The translations under genes were made by a program, and so were the position numbers. A stretch of DNA of 64,000 nt from Streptomyces sp. NA02950 (GTDB lineage Bacteria; Actinomycetota; Actinomycetes; Streptomycetales; Streptomycetaceae): positions 3,468,501 to 3,532,500 of the forward strand of contig NZ_CP054916.1 in NCBI RefSeq assembly GCF_013364155.1. Direction: 5' to 3'. This document shows positions 23,036 to 31,360 of the stretch, one piece after another. Within the stretch, counting starts at the first letter, position 1, and every line of letters begins with the position of its first letter. Under the pieces are notes generated by a model. It searched no databases, was not told the origin of the DNA, and saw only the letters and a program-made list of their open reading frames with translations.

Positions 23036-24169
23036 GTGCACCCCACCCGCAAGGCGGTCCTGACGTCCGTCGTACTCCTGGCCGTGGCCGCCACCGGCTG
23101 TGAACCCGGCGGCGCCACCTCGTCCCACCGGACCTCCGCCGAGCCCGGCTGCCCCACCGCGCTCGCCCGGGCCAAGCAGGCGGTCAAGAAGGCCCAGGAC
23201 GTCGACGCCCCCTGGAAGGGCCCCACCACCGGACCCGCGGCGCTGCGCGGCAAGAGCGTGGTCTACATCGCGCAGACACTGAGCAATCCCGGTGTCGCGG
23301 GTGTCGCGCAGGGGGTCCAGGAAGCCGCGTCGATCCTGGGCTGGCACGCCCGCACCATCAACGGCCAGGGCACGCCCACCGCGATCCGCTCCGCGTTCAA
23401 GAAGGCCCTCGACCTCAAGCCGGACGGCATCGTCATCGCCGGCTTCGACCCCAAGAGCGTGGCGGACGAGGTGGAACGGGCCGACGCGGCGGGCATCGAG
23501 GTGATCGGCTGGCATGCCACCGCCGCCCCCGGCCCCAGCGCGAAGCTCGGGCTGTTCAGCAATGTGACCTCCAAGGTGGAGGACGTGGCGAGGATCAGCG
23601 CCGACTGGATCATCGCGCGGTCCCGCGGCCGGGCGGGGGTCGTGCTGTTCACCGACGCGACCGTGCCCTTCGCCAAGCACAAGTCCGACCTGATCAAGAA
23701 GCAGCTCGCCACCTGCTCGGACGTGAAGCTGCTGAGCTACCGGAACATCCCCATCCCCGAGGCCAACAACCGCTCGATCAGGGAGGTCCGCTCCCTGCTC
23801 TCCCGCTTCGGCGACAGGTGGACCGATTCGGCCGCCATCAACGACCTGTACTTCCGGCACAGCGCCGCCGTCCTGCGCGCCGCGGGCAAGGACGGGGCGG
23901 GCGCCCCGTACAACATCGGTGCGGGGGACGGCGATCCGTCGGCCTTCCAGCGCATCAACGGCGAGCAATTCCAGGCCGCCACCGTGCCCGAACCGCTCTC
24001 CGAGCAGGGCTGGCAGATCGTCGACGAGTTCAACCGGGCCTTCGCGGGCCGGTCGCCCAGCGGCTATGTGGCACCCGTCCACATCACCACCGCCGCCAAC
24101 AGCGGCGGCGCGCTGTCATGGGATTCGGAGGGCTACCGTCAGGCGTACCGCAAGATCTGGGGGAAGTAG
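23036..24169 (+). CDS. periplasmic-binding-protein-like lipoprotein (sugar-binding type)
   Basis: This 377-residue protein has a lipoprotein signal (residues 1-21, ending AVAATGC) and a type 1 periplasmic-binding fold. VVYIAQTLSNPGVAGVAQG opens the first lobe, LKPDGIVIAGFDP the hinge, and GEQFQAATVPEPLSEQGWQIVDEFN belongs to the second lobe. It resembles ribose/xylose ABC receptors. No permease or ATPase gene is adjacent, so it may serve a remote transporter or act as a sensor. The GTG is preceded by GAGGAG. Confidence 0.85.
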   Translation: MHPTRKAVLTSVVLLAVAATGCEPGGATSSHRTSAEPGCPTALARAKQAVKKAQDVDAPWKGPTTGPAALRGKSVVYIAQTLSNPGVAGVAQGVQEAASILGWHARTINGQGTPTAIRSAFKKALDLKPDGIVIAGFDPKSVADEVERADAAGIEVIGWHATAAPGPSAKLGLFSNVTSKVEDVARISADWIIARSRGRAGVVLFTDATVPFAKHKSDLIKKQLATCSDVKLLSYRNIPIPEANNRSIREVRSLLSRFGDRWTDSAAINDLYFRHSAAVLRAAGKDGAGAPYNIGAGDGDPSAFQRINGEQFQAATVPEPLSEQGWQIVDEFNRAFAGRSPSGYVAPVHITTAANSGGALSWDSEGYRQAYRKIWGK

Positions 24170-24266
24170 GCCCATGACCGCCGACGCCGACCGCGACGGG
24201 CACGCCTGATGGATACGACCCCCGTACGCGAGCACCCCGCGGTGTGACGGGCCTACAGTCGCTCCC

Positions 24267-25187
24267 ATGGACTGGGTCGAGCGGGTGCGCGCCTTACGGC
24301 AGTGGTCGAACAAGGGGGTGCGGGCGCCGCACAAGCCGCTGCTGATGCTGTACGCCCTGGGCCGGTTCCAGCAGGCACCCGAACAGGCCCTGCCCTATAC
24401 GGAGGTCGAGGGCGACCTCAAGGCTCTGCTGCACGACTTCGGGCCTCCGCGTCAGACCTCGCCCTCCTACCCGTTCCACCACCTGGAGAACGACGGGGTG
24501 TGGGAGGTGCGGACGGACAGCGGCCACGGCAGCCCGGGGTCGGGCGTAGGGGTACTGCGGGCGAGCGGGGCGCGCGGGCAGTTGGTGCCGGAGCTGCGGT
24601 CCGCGCTGGCCACGGATCCCATGCTGCTGTGGCGGCTGGCGCACCTGCTGCTGGACACCCACTTCCCGCCCTCGCTGCACGCCGACATCGCCGCCGCCGC
24701 GGGGCTCGACCTGGAGGCCGCCGAGGACGCGCGGCGGATGACGGTCTCGGTACGGGACCGGCGGCGGGCGGCGGAACTGCGGCGCGAGGTGCTGAGCGCG
24801 TACGCGTACCGGTGTGCGTTCTGCGGGTTCGACGGCGCGATCGGCCGGGTGCCCGTCGGGCTGGAAGCCGCCCATGTGCGGTGGTGGGCGTTCCGCGGCG
24901 CCGACGAACTGCACAACGCGCTGTGTCTGTGCTCCCTGCACCACAGGCTCTTCGACCGCGGTGTGCTGGGCATGGACCCCGGTCGGCGGATCACGGTCTC
25001 CGACGCGTTCGCGGGACGCGGCCGGGCGGCACGCGATCAGGTCCTCGAGCTGGCCGACCGCAGGGTCGAGGATCCACCGCACGGCGGTGAGCCGGTCGCG
25101 CCGGAGAACATCGCCTGGCACACCGGGCAGGTGTTCCGGGGCAGGCCCCGGACGGCGGTGTCGCTAGCTTCCGTTCGGCGGCGCTGA
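24267..25187 (+). CDS. ScoMcrA-like modification-dependent HNH endonuclease; contains TTA codon
   Basis: This 306-residue protein has an N-terminal domain like the sulfur-binding domain of phosphorothioate-sensing nucleases (RQWSNKGVRAPHKPLLMLYA) and a C-terminal HNH nuclease at about 176-240. CAFCGFDG and AAHVRWWAFRGADELHNALC with LCSLHHRLFD supply the Cys and His metal ligands. Such type IV enzymes cut foreign DNA carrying phosphorothioate or methyl marks. Codon 10 is TTA (24294-24296). No ribosome binding site precedes the ATG, and TACAGT lies 8 nt upstream, so the mRNA may be leaderless. The absence of dnd genes nearby fits a restriction role. Confidence 0.85.
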   Translation: MDWVERVRALRQWSNKGVRAPHKPLLMLYALGRFQQAPEQALPYTEVEGDLKALLHDFGPPRQTSPSYPFHHLENDGVWEVRTDSGHGSPGSGVGVLRASGARGQLVPELRSALATDPMLLWRLAHLLLDTHFPPSLHADIAAAAGLDLEAAEDARRMTVSVRDRRRAAELRREVLSAYAYRCAFCGFDGAIGRVPVGLEAAHVRWWAFRGADELHNALCLCSLHHRLFDRGVLGMDPGRRITVSDAFAGRGRAARDQVLELADRRVEDPPHGGEPVAPENIAWHTGQVFRGRPRTAVSLASVRRR

Positions 25188-25333
25188 GTTCATCGCTACG
25201 CAGCTTCGCGACGAGGCCGGTGGCACACCGTGGCCCACATGTGGCGTGGATCACTTCAACACAACGATCAGTTCGCCCCCGCGGTCCGGTCGGAAGAGAC
25301 AACACCACACCGCACCGAGGGGACAGAACCGCC

Positions 25334-25546
25334 ATGGCACCGACCGTGAAGGGCCCTGCCAGCTATTTCCCGTCCATCGAGAAGACGTACGGGCGTCCGA
25401 TCGCCGAGTGGAAGGACCTCATCCGCTCCTCGCCGCTGACCAAGCACATGGAGCTCGTCGGCTGGCTCAAGAGCGAGCACGGCCTCGGCCACGGGCATGC
25501 GAACGCGCTGGTCGCGCACACCCTGGCCGAGGACAGCGGGAAGTAG
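25334..25546 (+). CDS. DUF4287-type small protein
   Basis: This 70-residue protein is made of one domain: YFPSIEKTYGRPIAEWKDLI, MELVGWLKSEHGLGHGHANA, VAHTLAEDSG. The pattern matches the small DUF4287 family, whose function is unknown to me. The ATG follows GAGGGGACAGAACC with a spacing of about 10 nt. It lies upstream of clpP3 in the same direction with 146 bp between, which should contain the clpP3 promoter. Confidence 0.8.
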   Translation: MAPTVKGPASYFPSIEKTYGRPIAEWKDLIRSSPLTKHMELVGWLKSEHGLGHGHANALVAHTLAEDSGK

Positions 25547-25692
25547 CCGCGGCGGCTCCGGGTTGCTCCCGCCCGGAGCACTCTGCCGTGGGCGAATCTG
25601 CTCGGGGCCAAGAACACTGACGTGCCGCCACCGGGCGGCCGACAGTGGTGAGACCGCGGCACCATCCGCCGCGGTCGACCACGGGAGGTCCG

Positions 25693-26346
25693 ATGTCACC
25701 ACTGACCACCGGCCGGGACCCGGCCCTGAACCCACGGGCCGCGGACGGCGATACGCCCCCGTCGCGGTTCGACGACCATCTGGCCGCACAACTCCTCAAC
25801 CAGCGCATCGTCGTCCTCGGCACCCAGGTGGACGAGGTCTCCGCGAACCGGGTGTGCGCCCAGCTGCTGCTGCTCTCCGCGGAGGATCCGCGGACCGACA
25901 TCAGCCTGTACATCAACAGCCCGGGCGGATCGGTGACGGACGGTCTGGCCATCTACGACACCATGCAGCTGATCCCCAACGACGTGGCGACCCTCGCCAT
26001 GGGATTCGCCGCGAGCATGGGGCAGTTCCTGCTCTGCGTCGGGACGGCCGGCAAGCGCTTCGCGCTGCCGAACGCGCGGATCATGATGCATCAGCCGTCG
26101 GCCGGTATCGGCGGGACCACCGCGGACATCGCGATCCAGGCCGAGAACCTGGAGTTCACCAAGAAGGCCATCGAGCGGATCACCGCGGCGCACACCGGCC
26201 AGACCGAGGAGACCATCTCCCGCGACGGCGACCGCGACCGCTGGTTCACGGCCGAACAGGCCCAGGAGTACGGCATGGTCGACCGGATCGTCGACTCGCT
26301 CGACGACGTACGGCCGGGTGGAGCACGACGGCGGATGGGGATCTGA
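25693..26346 (+). CDS. clpP3: ATP-dependent Clp protease proteolytic subunit ClpP3
   Basis: This 217-residue ClpP serine peptidase has [18 protein letters not shown], the nucleophile in GFAASMGQF and the catalytic histidine in [11 protein letters not shown], so its triad looks intact. ClpP3 forms a degradation chamber with ClpP4 and a Clp ATPase and in Streptomyces is induced when ClpP1P2 fails. The ATG follows GGGAGG at 6 nt. The stop overlaps the clpP4 leader by one base spacing, so the two are one operon. PopR, the known activator family, is encoded just after clpP4. Confidence 0.92.
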   Translation: MSPLTTGRDPALNPRAADGDTPPSRFDDHLAAQLLNQRIVVLGTQVDEVSANRVCAQLLLLSAEDPRTDISLYINSPGGSVTDGLAIYDTMQLIPNDVATLAMGFAASMGQFLLCVGTAGKRFALPNARIMMHQPSAGIGGTTADIAIQAENLEFTKKAIERITAAHTGQTEETISRDGDRDRWFTAEQAQEYGMVDRIVDSLDDVRPGGARRRMGI

Positions 26347-26347
26347 G

Positions 26348-26962
26348 ATGAGCCAGTACACGATTCCGACGGTGGTCGAGCGCACCACGCAGGGCGAGCG
26401 GGCGTACGACATCTACAGCCGGCTGCTGTCCGAGCGGATCATCTTCCTCGGGACCGAGATCGACGACGGGGTGGCCAACGTCGTCATCGCACAGCTGCTC
26501 CACCTCGAGTCCTCGAGCGCCGAGCAGGAGATCGCGATCTACATCAACTCCCCCGGCGGCTCGTACACCTCGCTCATGGCGATCTACGACACGATGACCT
26601 TCGTCACCGCGCCGATCTCCACGTTCTGCGTCGGCCAGGCGGCCTCGACGGCGGCGGTGCTGCTGGCCGGAGGGGACCCGGGGCGGCGGTTCGTCCTGGA
26701 GCACGCCCGGGTGCTGCTGGGGCAGCCCGCGAGCGGTGGCCGCCAGGGCACCGTCTCCGATCTCACCCTCCAGGCCAAGGAGATGCTCCGGATCCGCTCG
26801 CAGGTGGAGGAGGTGCTGACCCGGCACACCCCGCACGACATCGCCACCCTGCGCGAGGACATGGACCGCGACAAGATCTTCACGGCGCAGGAGGCGGTGG
26901 CGTACGGGCTGGCCGACCAGGTGCTCAGCCGCCGGAGGGCGTCCGCAGCCTTCGCCGCCTGA
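26348..26962 (+). CDS. clpP4: ClpP4-like protease subunit lacking the catalytic histidine
   Basis: This 204-residue ClpP paralogue has [18 protein letters not shown] and the serine motif [15 protein letters not shown]. The position of the catalytic His reads [12 protein letters not shown], with Gly where HQP is normal. It should be inactive by itself and act as a structural or allosteric partner of ClpP3. It begins 2 bp after the clpP3 stop with GGGGATCTGAG upstream, so it is cotranscribed. Confidence 0.92.
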   Translation: MSQYTIPTVVERTTQGERAYDIYSRLLSERIIFLGTEIDDGVANVVIAQLLHLESSSAEQEIAIYINSPGGSYTSLMAIYDTMTFVTAPISTFCVGQAASTAAVLLAGGDPGRRFVLEHARVLLGQPASGGRQGTVSDLTLQAKEMLRIRSQVEEVLTRHTPHDIATLREDMDRDKIFTAQEAVAYGLADQVLSRRRASAAFAA

Positions 26963-26973
26963 CCACACGGTCC

Positions 26974-27501
26974 TCAGGCGGCGAGCCGCACCTCGCCCCG
27001 GTGCGCGGACGTACGCGTGGTGGTGCGCCGGGCGCGCGGCTCGGCGAGGGCCGTGGGGGTGGTCACCTCGTCCCGCTCCGGCGTGGTCACCTCGGTCTCG
27101 CCACCCCGGGTGCGCGCGTCCGCCGCACCGAGGGGCCGCCGCCGGGCCCGCGGGGCGACGGCACGGGCCAGCTCGTCATGGGCGAGGGCGAGCAGATCGG
27201 CCAGCCCGAGCCCCAGGGCGTGCGCGGCGGCCGCGAGCACCTCGGACGAGGCCTCCTTGCGGCCGCGCTCGAGCTCCGAGAGATACGGCATAGAGATCCG
27301 GGCCGCGTCGGCCACGTCCTTGAGCGTGCGCTGCTGGGCGCGGCGCTCACGGCGCAGCACGCCGCCCACCACATGGCGCCACAGGGGCTCCTTGGGCGCG
27401 GCGCCCGGGGGCGCGGTCTCCCGCGGCGCGGTGGCCGGCGGCGGCGCGGTGGCCGGGCGCAGCGGGATGACGCGGGCTGGGTTCGTCGCGTGGCTGCTCA
27501 C
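26974..27501 (-). CDS. popR: PopR-type XRE activator of clpP3-clpP4
   Basis: This 175-residue protein has a helix-turn-helix at about 50-110 (RHVVGGVLRRERRAQQRTLK, then ISMPYLSELERGRKEASSEV) of the ClgR/PopR group. It ends GEVRLAA. In S. lividans PopR the two terminal alanines mark it for ClpP1P2 degradation, so the same feedback is expected here. It is convergent with clpP4 (11-bp gap). The GTG start is set close behind GAGGGG; an upstream start cannot be excluded. Confidence 0.88.
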   Translation of the reverse strand: MSSHATNPARVIPLRPATAPPPATAPRETAPPGAAPKEPLWRHVVGGVLRRERRAQQRTLKDVADAARISMPYLSELERGRKEASSEVLAAAAHALGLGLADLLALAHDELARAVAPRARRRPLGAADARTRGGETEVTTPERDEVTTPTALAEPRARRTTTRTSAHRGEVRLAA

Positions 27502-27870
27502 CCCCTCAGCGTAGGAGTGTTGGGCCCGGGAGGAAGGCCGTGGTGTTCTGCCACCCGCGAAATCGGCGAGGAACCGCGCGCCGCCCGGCGCCCGTTGACC
27601 GGTCGTCCGCTGATGCTCCCTATGTCCGCGGTGCGGCCGGAACGTTCGGCCCACCCGGCAACGCACCATTTCGCCCGGCCGGCCGTCAGCGCGATGACGG
27701 ACGATATTTCGGCCCGTCCCGCGTCTCCTTGAGCGCGGGGCGCGGAAATGATCTGAATTCCAGCGGAAATATCCTGCGGAACATTCCTGGAAGGCATGGA
27801 ATTCCTGGGTCGGCACCTGCCAGGATCGCATTCCTCACCGACCATGATCTAGGCATAACAGGAAACCTTC
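27502..27870. other. divergent intergenic region, locally AT-rich
   Basis: These 369 bp between popR and a lipoprotein gene hold no clear gene. From about 27745 to 27800 the composition turns AT-rich for this genome and repeats ATTCC/GGAAT words (CTGAATTCCAGCGGAAATAT, GGAACATTCCTGGAAGGCAT, GGAATTCCTGGG), which may be protein-binding sites. Confidence 0.4.
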
Positions 27871-28464
27871 GTGCGTAAATCGACTTCGATCGCCGCCGCC
27901 GCTGTCGCGGTATTGGCGCTCACCCTGACCGGCTGCGGCGGCGACGACAAGGACTCGGGATCCCCGGCCAAGGGGGGCAAGGCGACCGGACAGACCACCG
28001 GCAAGCGCGACACCACGTCGTCGCCCAGCGCCGACGCCAGCCCGAGCCCGAGCCGTACCGGGGGCGCCAAGACGAAGAAGAAGGAGAGCCCCGGCACCAG
28101 CGCCAGCCCGCGCCCCACCCGCACCTCCGCCGCCCCGGCGCCCGCGCCCAGTCGCACCCGGACCGCGACGGCCGCGCCGACCCGTCCGGCCGGCGCCCCG
28201 CAGAGCGTCCAGGGCACCTGGTACGTCCCCGTCCGCGGCAGCAACGGCCTGGCGACCCTGAGCGTCAGCGGTACGTCGTGGACCATGGCGTACAGCGGCC
28301 AGTCCTGCTCCGGGACCATCAACGCCGCCATGGCGATCTCCGCCTCCTGCCAGGGCGAGAGCGCGACGGGCCGTGCCGTGGTCAGCAACGGCGGCGAGAA
28401 CCTCACCTTCAACTGGAACTCCGGCGAGCCCGACCGCTTCGTCCGCACCAAGCCCACGGGCTGA
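27871..28464 (+). CDS. lipoprotein with Ser/Pro/Thr-rich stalk
   Basis: This 197-residue protein has a lipoprotein signal ending LTLTGC at residue 22, a long charged and Ser/Pro/Thr/Lys-rich stalk (about 25-108) and a small C-terminal beta-rich domain (VQGTWYVPVRGSNGLATLSV, SGTINAAMAIS). It is likely anchored on the outer face of the membrane. No family name is certain. The GTG follows ACAGGAAACC. Confidence 0.75.
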   Translation: MRKSTSIAAAAVAVLALTLTGCGGDDKDSGSPAKGGKATGQTTGKRDTTSSPSADASPSPSRTGGAKTKKKESPGTSASPRPTRTSAAPAPAPSRTRTATAAPTRPAGAPQSVQGTWYVPVRGSNGLATLSVSGTSWTMAYSGQSCSGTINAAMAISASCQGESATGRAVVSNGGENLTFNWNSGEPDRFVRTKPTG

Positions 28465-28587
28465 CCGCACGCTCTCCACGGGAGATGATCTCCGGCTCCA
28501 TGGACGGCTGATCGGTCCCCGCGTCATGCTGGCCGCACCACAGCACCAACCGCACCACCGCGCGCCGCACCCCGACCAGGGAGCCCG

Positions 28588-30411
28588 ATGTTCACCACCC
28601 GGCCCACCCTCCAGGGCACCCACGGCATGGTGTCCACCACCCACTGGCTGGCCTCGCAGTCCGCCATGGCCGTCCTGGAGGACGGCGGCAACGCCTTCGA
28701 CGCCGCCGTGGCCGCCGGGTTCGTCCTCCATGTCGTGGAGCCGCATCTGAACGGACCCGCCGGTGAGGTGCCGATCCTCCTCGCCCCGGCGGGCGGGGAG
28801 CCCACCGTGCTGTGCGGTCAGGGCCCGGCGCCCGCCGGGGCCACGATCGACCACTACACCGCGCTCGGCCTCGACCTGGTGCCGGGCACCGGGCCGCTCG
28901 CGGCGGCCGTCCCCGGCGCGTTCGACGCCTGGCTGGTACTGCTGCGCGACCACGGCACCCGGCATCTCGCGGACGTCCTGCGGTACGCGATCGGCTACGC
29001 CGAGCACGGCCATCCCGCCGTCGCTCGGATCGGCGAGACGGTGGAGGCCGTGCGGGAGCTGTTCACGGCGGAGTGGACGGACTCGGCCGCGCTCTATCTG
29101 CCCGGCGGCCGGTCCCCCGCCGCCGGACGGCTGCTCACCAACCCGTCGCTGGCCGCCACCTGGCGGCGGCTGATCGCCGAGGCGGAGGCGGCCGGGCCGG
29201 GGCGCGAGACACGGATCGAGGCGGCGCGCCGGGTCTGGCGGGAGGGCTTCATCGCCGAGGAACTGGCGGCCGCCGCGGCCCGGCCCGCCATGGACTCCTC
29301 CGGGGAGCGCCATGCGGGGACGCTCACCGGTGACGACCTGGCCGCGTTCGAGGCCCACTACGAGGCCCCCGTCCGGCACACCTGGAACGGCTGGACGGTG
29401 TGCAAGGCCGGGCCCTGGAGCCAGGGGCCGGTACTGCTCCAGCAACTCGCCCTGCTCCCGGAGGGGTTGACCGAGGACGACCTCGGCACCCCCGAGCTGC
29501 TGCACACCCTGGTCGAGGGCGGCAAGCTGGCCATGGCCGACCGCGAGGCGTGGTACGGGGACGCCGCCGAGGTGCCGCTCCCGGAGCTGCTCTCCGGTCC
29601 GTACAACGACGGACGGCGCGCGCTGATCGGCGAGCGCGCCTCGTACGAGCTGCGCCCGGGGCGGCCCGGCGGCCGGGTACCGCGGCTGAGCAAACAGGCG
29701 CTGGCCGCCGTCGCCCGCGCGGCGGCGCACACCCCCGGACCGGTGGCCGGACCGGGCGGCGGCGAACCGACGGTCGGCGGCACGGGGGTACGGGCCGACG
29801 GCACCACCCGGGGCGACACCTGTCATCTCGATGTGGTGGACCGCTGGGGCAACATGGTCGCCGCCACGCCCAGCGGGGGCTGGCTCCAGTCCAACCCCGT
29901 CGTCCCCACGCTCGGCTTTCCGCTCGGCACCCGGCTCCAGATGGCCTGGCTGGACCCCGGGCTGCCCAACTCCCTCACCCCGGGCCGCCGTCCGCGCACC
30001 ACGCTCACCCCGTCCCTCGCGCTGCGCGGCGACACGCCCGTGATGGCCTTCGGCACCCCCGGCGGCGATCAGCAGGACCAGTGGAGCCTGCACTTCCTCC
30101 TCGGTGTCGCGCTGCGCCGTCCGGTGCGCGCGGGGCTGGACCTCCAGGGGGCGGTCGACGCGCCCAACTGGCATCAGGAGAGCTTCCCCGGCTCCTTCCA
30201 CCCGCGCTCGATGGCGGCGGGGAAGGTGGTGGTCGAGTCCCGGATCGGGGAGCCCGCGATCCGCGGACTGCGGCGCCGGGGGCACGCTGTCACGGTCGGC
30301 CCCGCCTGGTCGGAGGGGCGGCTGTGCGCGGTCGCCCGCGACCCGGAGACGGGCGTCCTGCTGGCGGCGGCCAACCCGCGCGGCGCACAGGGCTATGCGG
30401 TGGGCCGCTGA
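28588..30411 (+). CDS. ggt: gamma-glutamyltransferase family protein
   Basis: This 607-residue Ntn-hydrolase has the family start HGMVSTTHWLASQSAMAVLE with GGNAFDAAVAAGFVLHVVEP. The autocleavage/nucleophile threonine is T411 in RGDTCHLDVVDRWGNMVAAT. No signal peptide is visible, unlike classical secreted GGT, so it belongs to the cytoplasmic Ntn group that cleaves gamma-glutamyl or related amides. GTPGGDQQDQW near the C-terminus is typical. It is convergent with the DUF1330 gene 8 bp away. Confidence 0.9.
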   Translation: MFTTRPTLQGTHGMVSTTHWLASQSAMAVLEDGGNAFDAAVAAGFVLHVVEPHLNGPAGEVPILLAPAGGEPTVLCGQGPAPAGATIDHYTALGLDLVPGTGPLAAAVPGAFDAWLVLLRDHGTRHLADVLRYAIGYAEHGHPAVARIGETVEAVRELFTAEWTDSAALYLPGGRSPAAGRLLTNPSLAATWRRLIAEAEAAGPGRETRIEAARRVWREGFIAEELAAAAARPAMDSSGERHAGTLTGDDLAAFEAHYEAPVRHTWNGWTVCKAGPWSQGPVLLQQLALLPEGLTEDDLGTPELLHTLVEGGKLAMADREAWYGDAAEVPLPELLSGPYNDGRRALIGERASYELRPGRPGGRVPRLSKQALAAVARAAAHTPGPVAGPGGGEPTVGGTGVRADGTTRGDTCHLDVVDRWGNMVAATPSGGWLQSNPVVPTLGFPLGTRLQMAWLDPGLPNSLTPGRRPRTTLTPSLALRGDTPVMAFGTPGGDQQDQWSLHFLLGVALRRPVRAGLDLQGAVDAPNWHQESFPGSFHPRSMAAGKVVVESRIGEPAIRGLRRRGHAVTVGPAWSEGRLCAVARDPETGVLLAAANPRGAQGYAVGR

Positions 30412-30419
30412 GCCACGGG

Positions 30420-30767
30420 TCAGCCCCGGGCGGCCGCCTCCCGCGCCTTCGCGGCGGTCCCCGCCGCGTTGTAGTCCGGGCCGACGCCGTCCACGAAGAT
30501 CAGATCAGCCGGGATGTGGTCGGTCCGCAGCGGCAGGATCTCCTGGTACGCGGGCGATTCGTACCAGGCGCGGACCTGGGCCCTGTCGGGGAACTCGATC
30601 AGCACCACATGTCCCGGCCAGCTGCCCTCCACCACCTCCACCTCGGCGCCGTGGATGACGAAGCGGCCGCCGAAGGGGTCCATGGTGGCCTGGATACGCT
30701 CCATGTACGCGAAGACGTCGGCGTGCGAGCTGCCGGCGTGCAGATGGGCGAGGGCATAGGCGGTCAT
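30420..30767 (-). CDS. DUF1330 (dimeric alpha/beta barrel) protein
   Basis: This 115-residue protein has the DUF1330 pattern: YMERIQATMDPFGGRFVIHG, WPGHVVLIEFPDRAQVRAWY, SPAYQEILPLRTDH. These small ferredoxin-like barrels are usually dimeric and of unknown or minor metabolic role. The ATG follows TTGGAGGAACG. Longer open frames upstream lack a binding site. Confidence 0.85.
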   Translation of the reverse strand: MTAYALAHLHAGSSHADVFAYMERIQATMDPFGGRFVIHGAEVEVVEGSWPGHVVLIEFPDRAQVRAWYESPAYQEILPLRTDHIPADLIFVDGVGPDYNAAGTAAKAREAAARG

Positions 30768-30885
30768 CGTTCCTCCAAGGTGCCGGCCGGGGCCCGGGGC
30801 GTCCCCGGCTGATGTCCACCACCCTGCCGCGCCCCGCGAGCACGGTCGATTACCCGCGACGTAAGGCAGCAGCCGGGCCCCGCCC

Positions 30886-31305
30886 TCAGTCGGCGATGCC
30901 CAGGTCCTCCCGCATGATCCGCCGCATCTCCGACAGCCGCGGCTCGGCGTCCTGGAGCCCACGGGAGGCGGCCCATACCCGTTCGGGGACGATCATCCGC
31001 GCCTCGGCGCAGCGGTCCCGGTAGTCGCGCCGGGCCTCCTCGACCTGGGCCCGGCCCTCGTCGGTGCGGACACCGTCCCGGATCCGGTGCAGCGTGTCCT
31101 TGAGCAGGGTGTGGAACTGCCGGGAGGCCCGGTTCATCCCCGTGTACGCGGCCCGGCGTTCCTCCTCGCGCCGCCGTCGTCGTTCCTCGGCCCGCGCCCG
31201 GTCCAGGCGTTGGCGGGCGGTGAGGCGTTGGTGGAGCAGGGGTGCGAAGAGGGTGCCGAGCACACCGGCCACTGCGGTGATCATCGCTGCTATGACGGCG
31301 GACAT
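30886..31305 (-). CDS. small membrane-anchored coiled-coil protein
   Basis: This 139-residue protein has a hydrophobic N-terminal segment (SAVIAAMITAVAGVLGTLFA) followed by a strongly charged helical stretch (RARAEERRRRREEERRAAYT) and a helical C-terminus (LSEMRRIMREDLGIAD). It has the look of an anchored coiled-coil protein of unknown function. A GTG at 31329 would add eight residues. It is divergent from the PucR-type regulator. Confidence 0.65.
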   Translation of the reverse strand: MSAVIAAMITAVAGVLGTLFAPLLHQRLTARQRLDRARAEERRRRREEERRAAYTGMNRASRQFHTLLKDTLHRIRDGVRTDEGRAQVEEARRDYRDRCAEARMIVPERVWAASRGLQDAEPRLSEMRRIMREDLGIAD

Positions 31306-31322
31306 CCGCCGGATACCAACCG

Positions 31323-31350
31323 TTGTCACACGGTCGGCCAGGGGTATTAC
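31323..31350 (+). promoter_or_regulatory. candidate promoter of the PucR-type regulator gene
   Basis: TTGTCA and TATTAC are separated by 16 bp, and the -10 box ends 10 nt before the ATG, with no ribosome binding site between. A leaderless or nearly leaderless transcript would result. Confidence 0.4.
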
Positions 31351-31360
31351 CCTGCCGCTC

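Noticed and set aside
27835..30285. Long minus-strand frame opposite the lipoprotein and gamma-glutamyltransferase genes
   Set aside because: No start signal, low-complexity content, and both plus-strand genes have clear family motifs.
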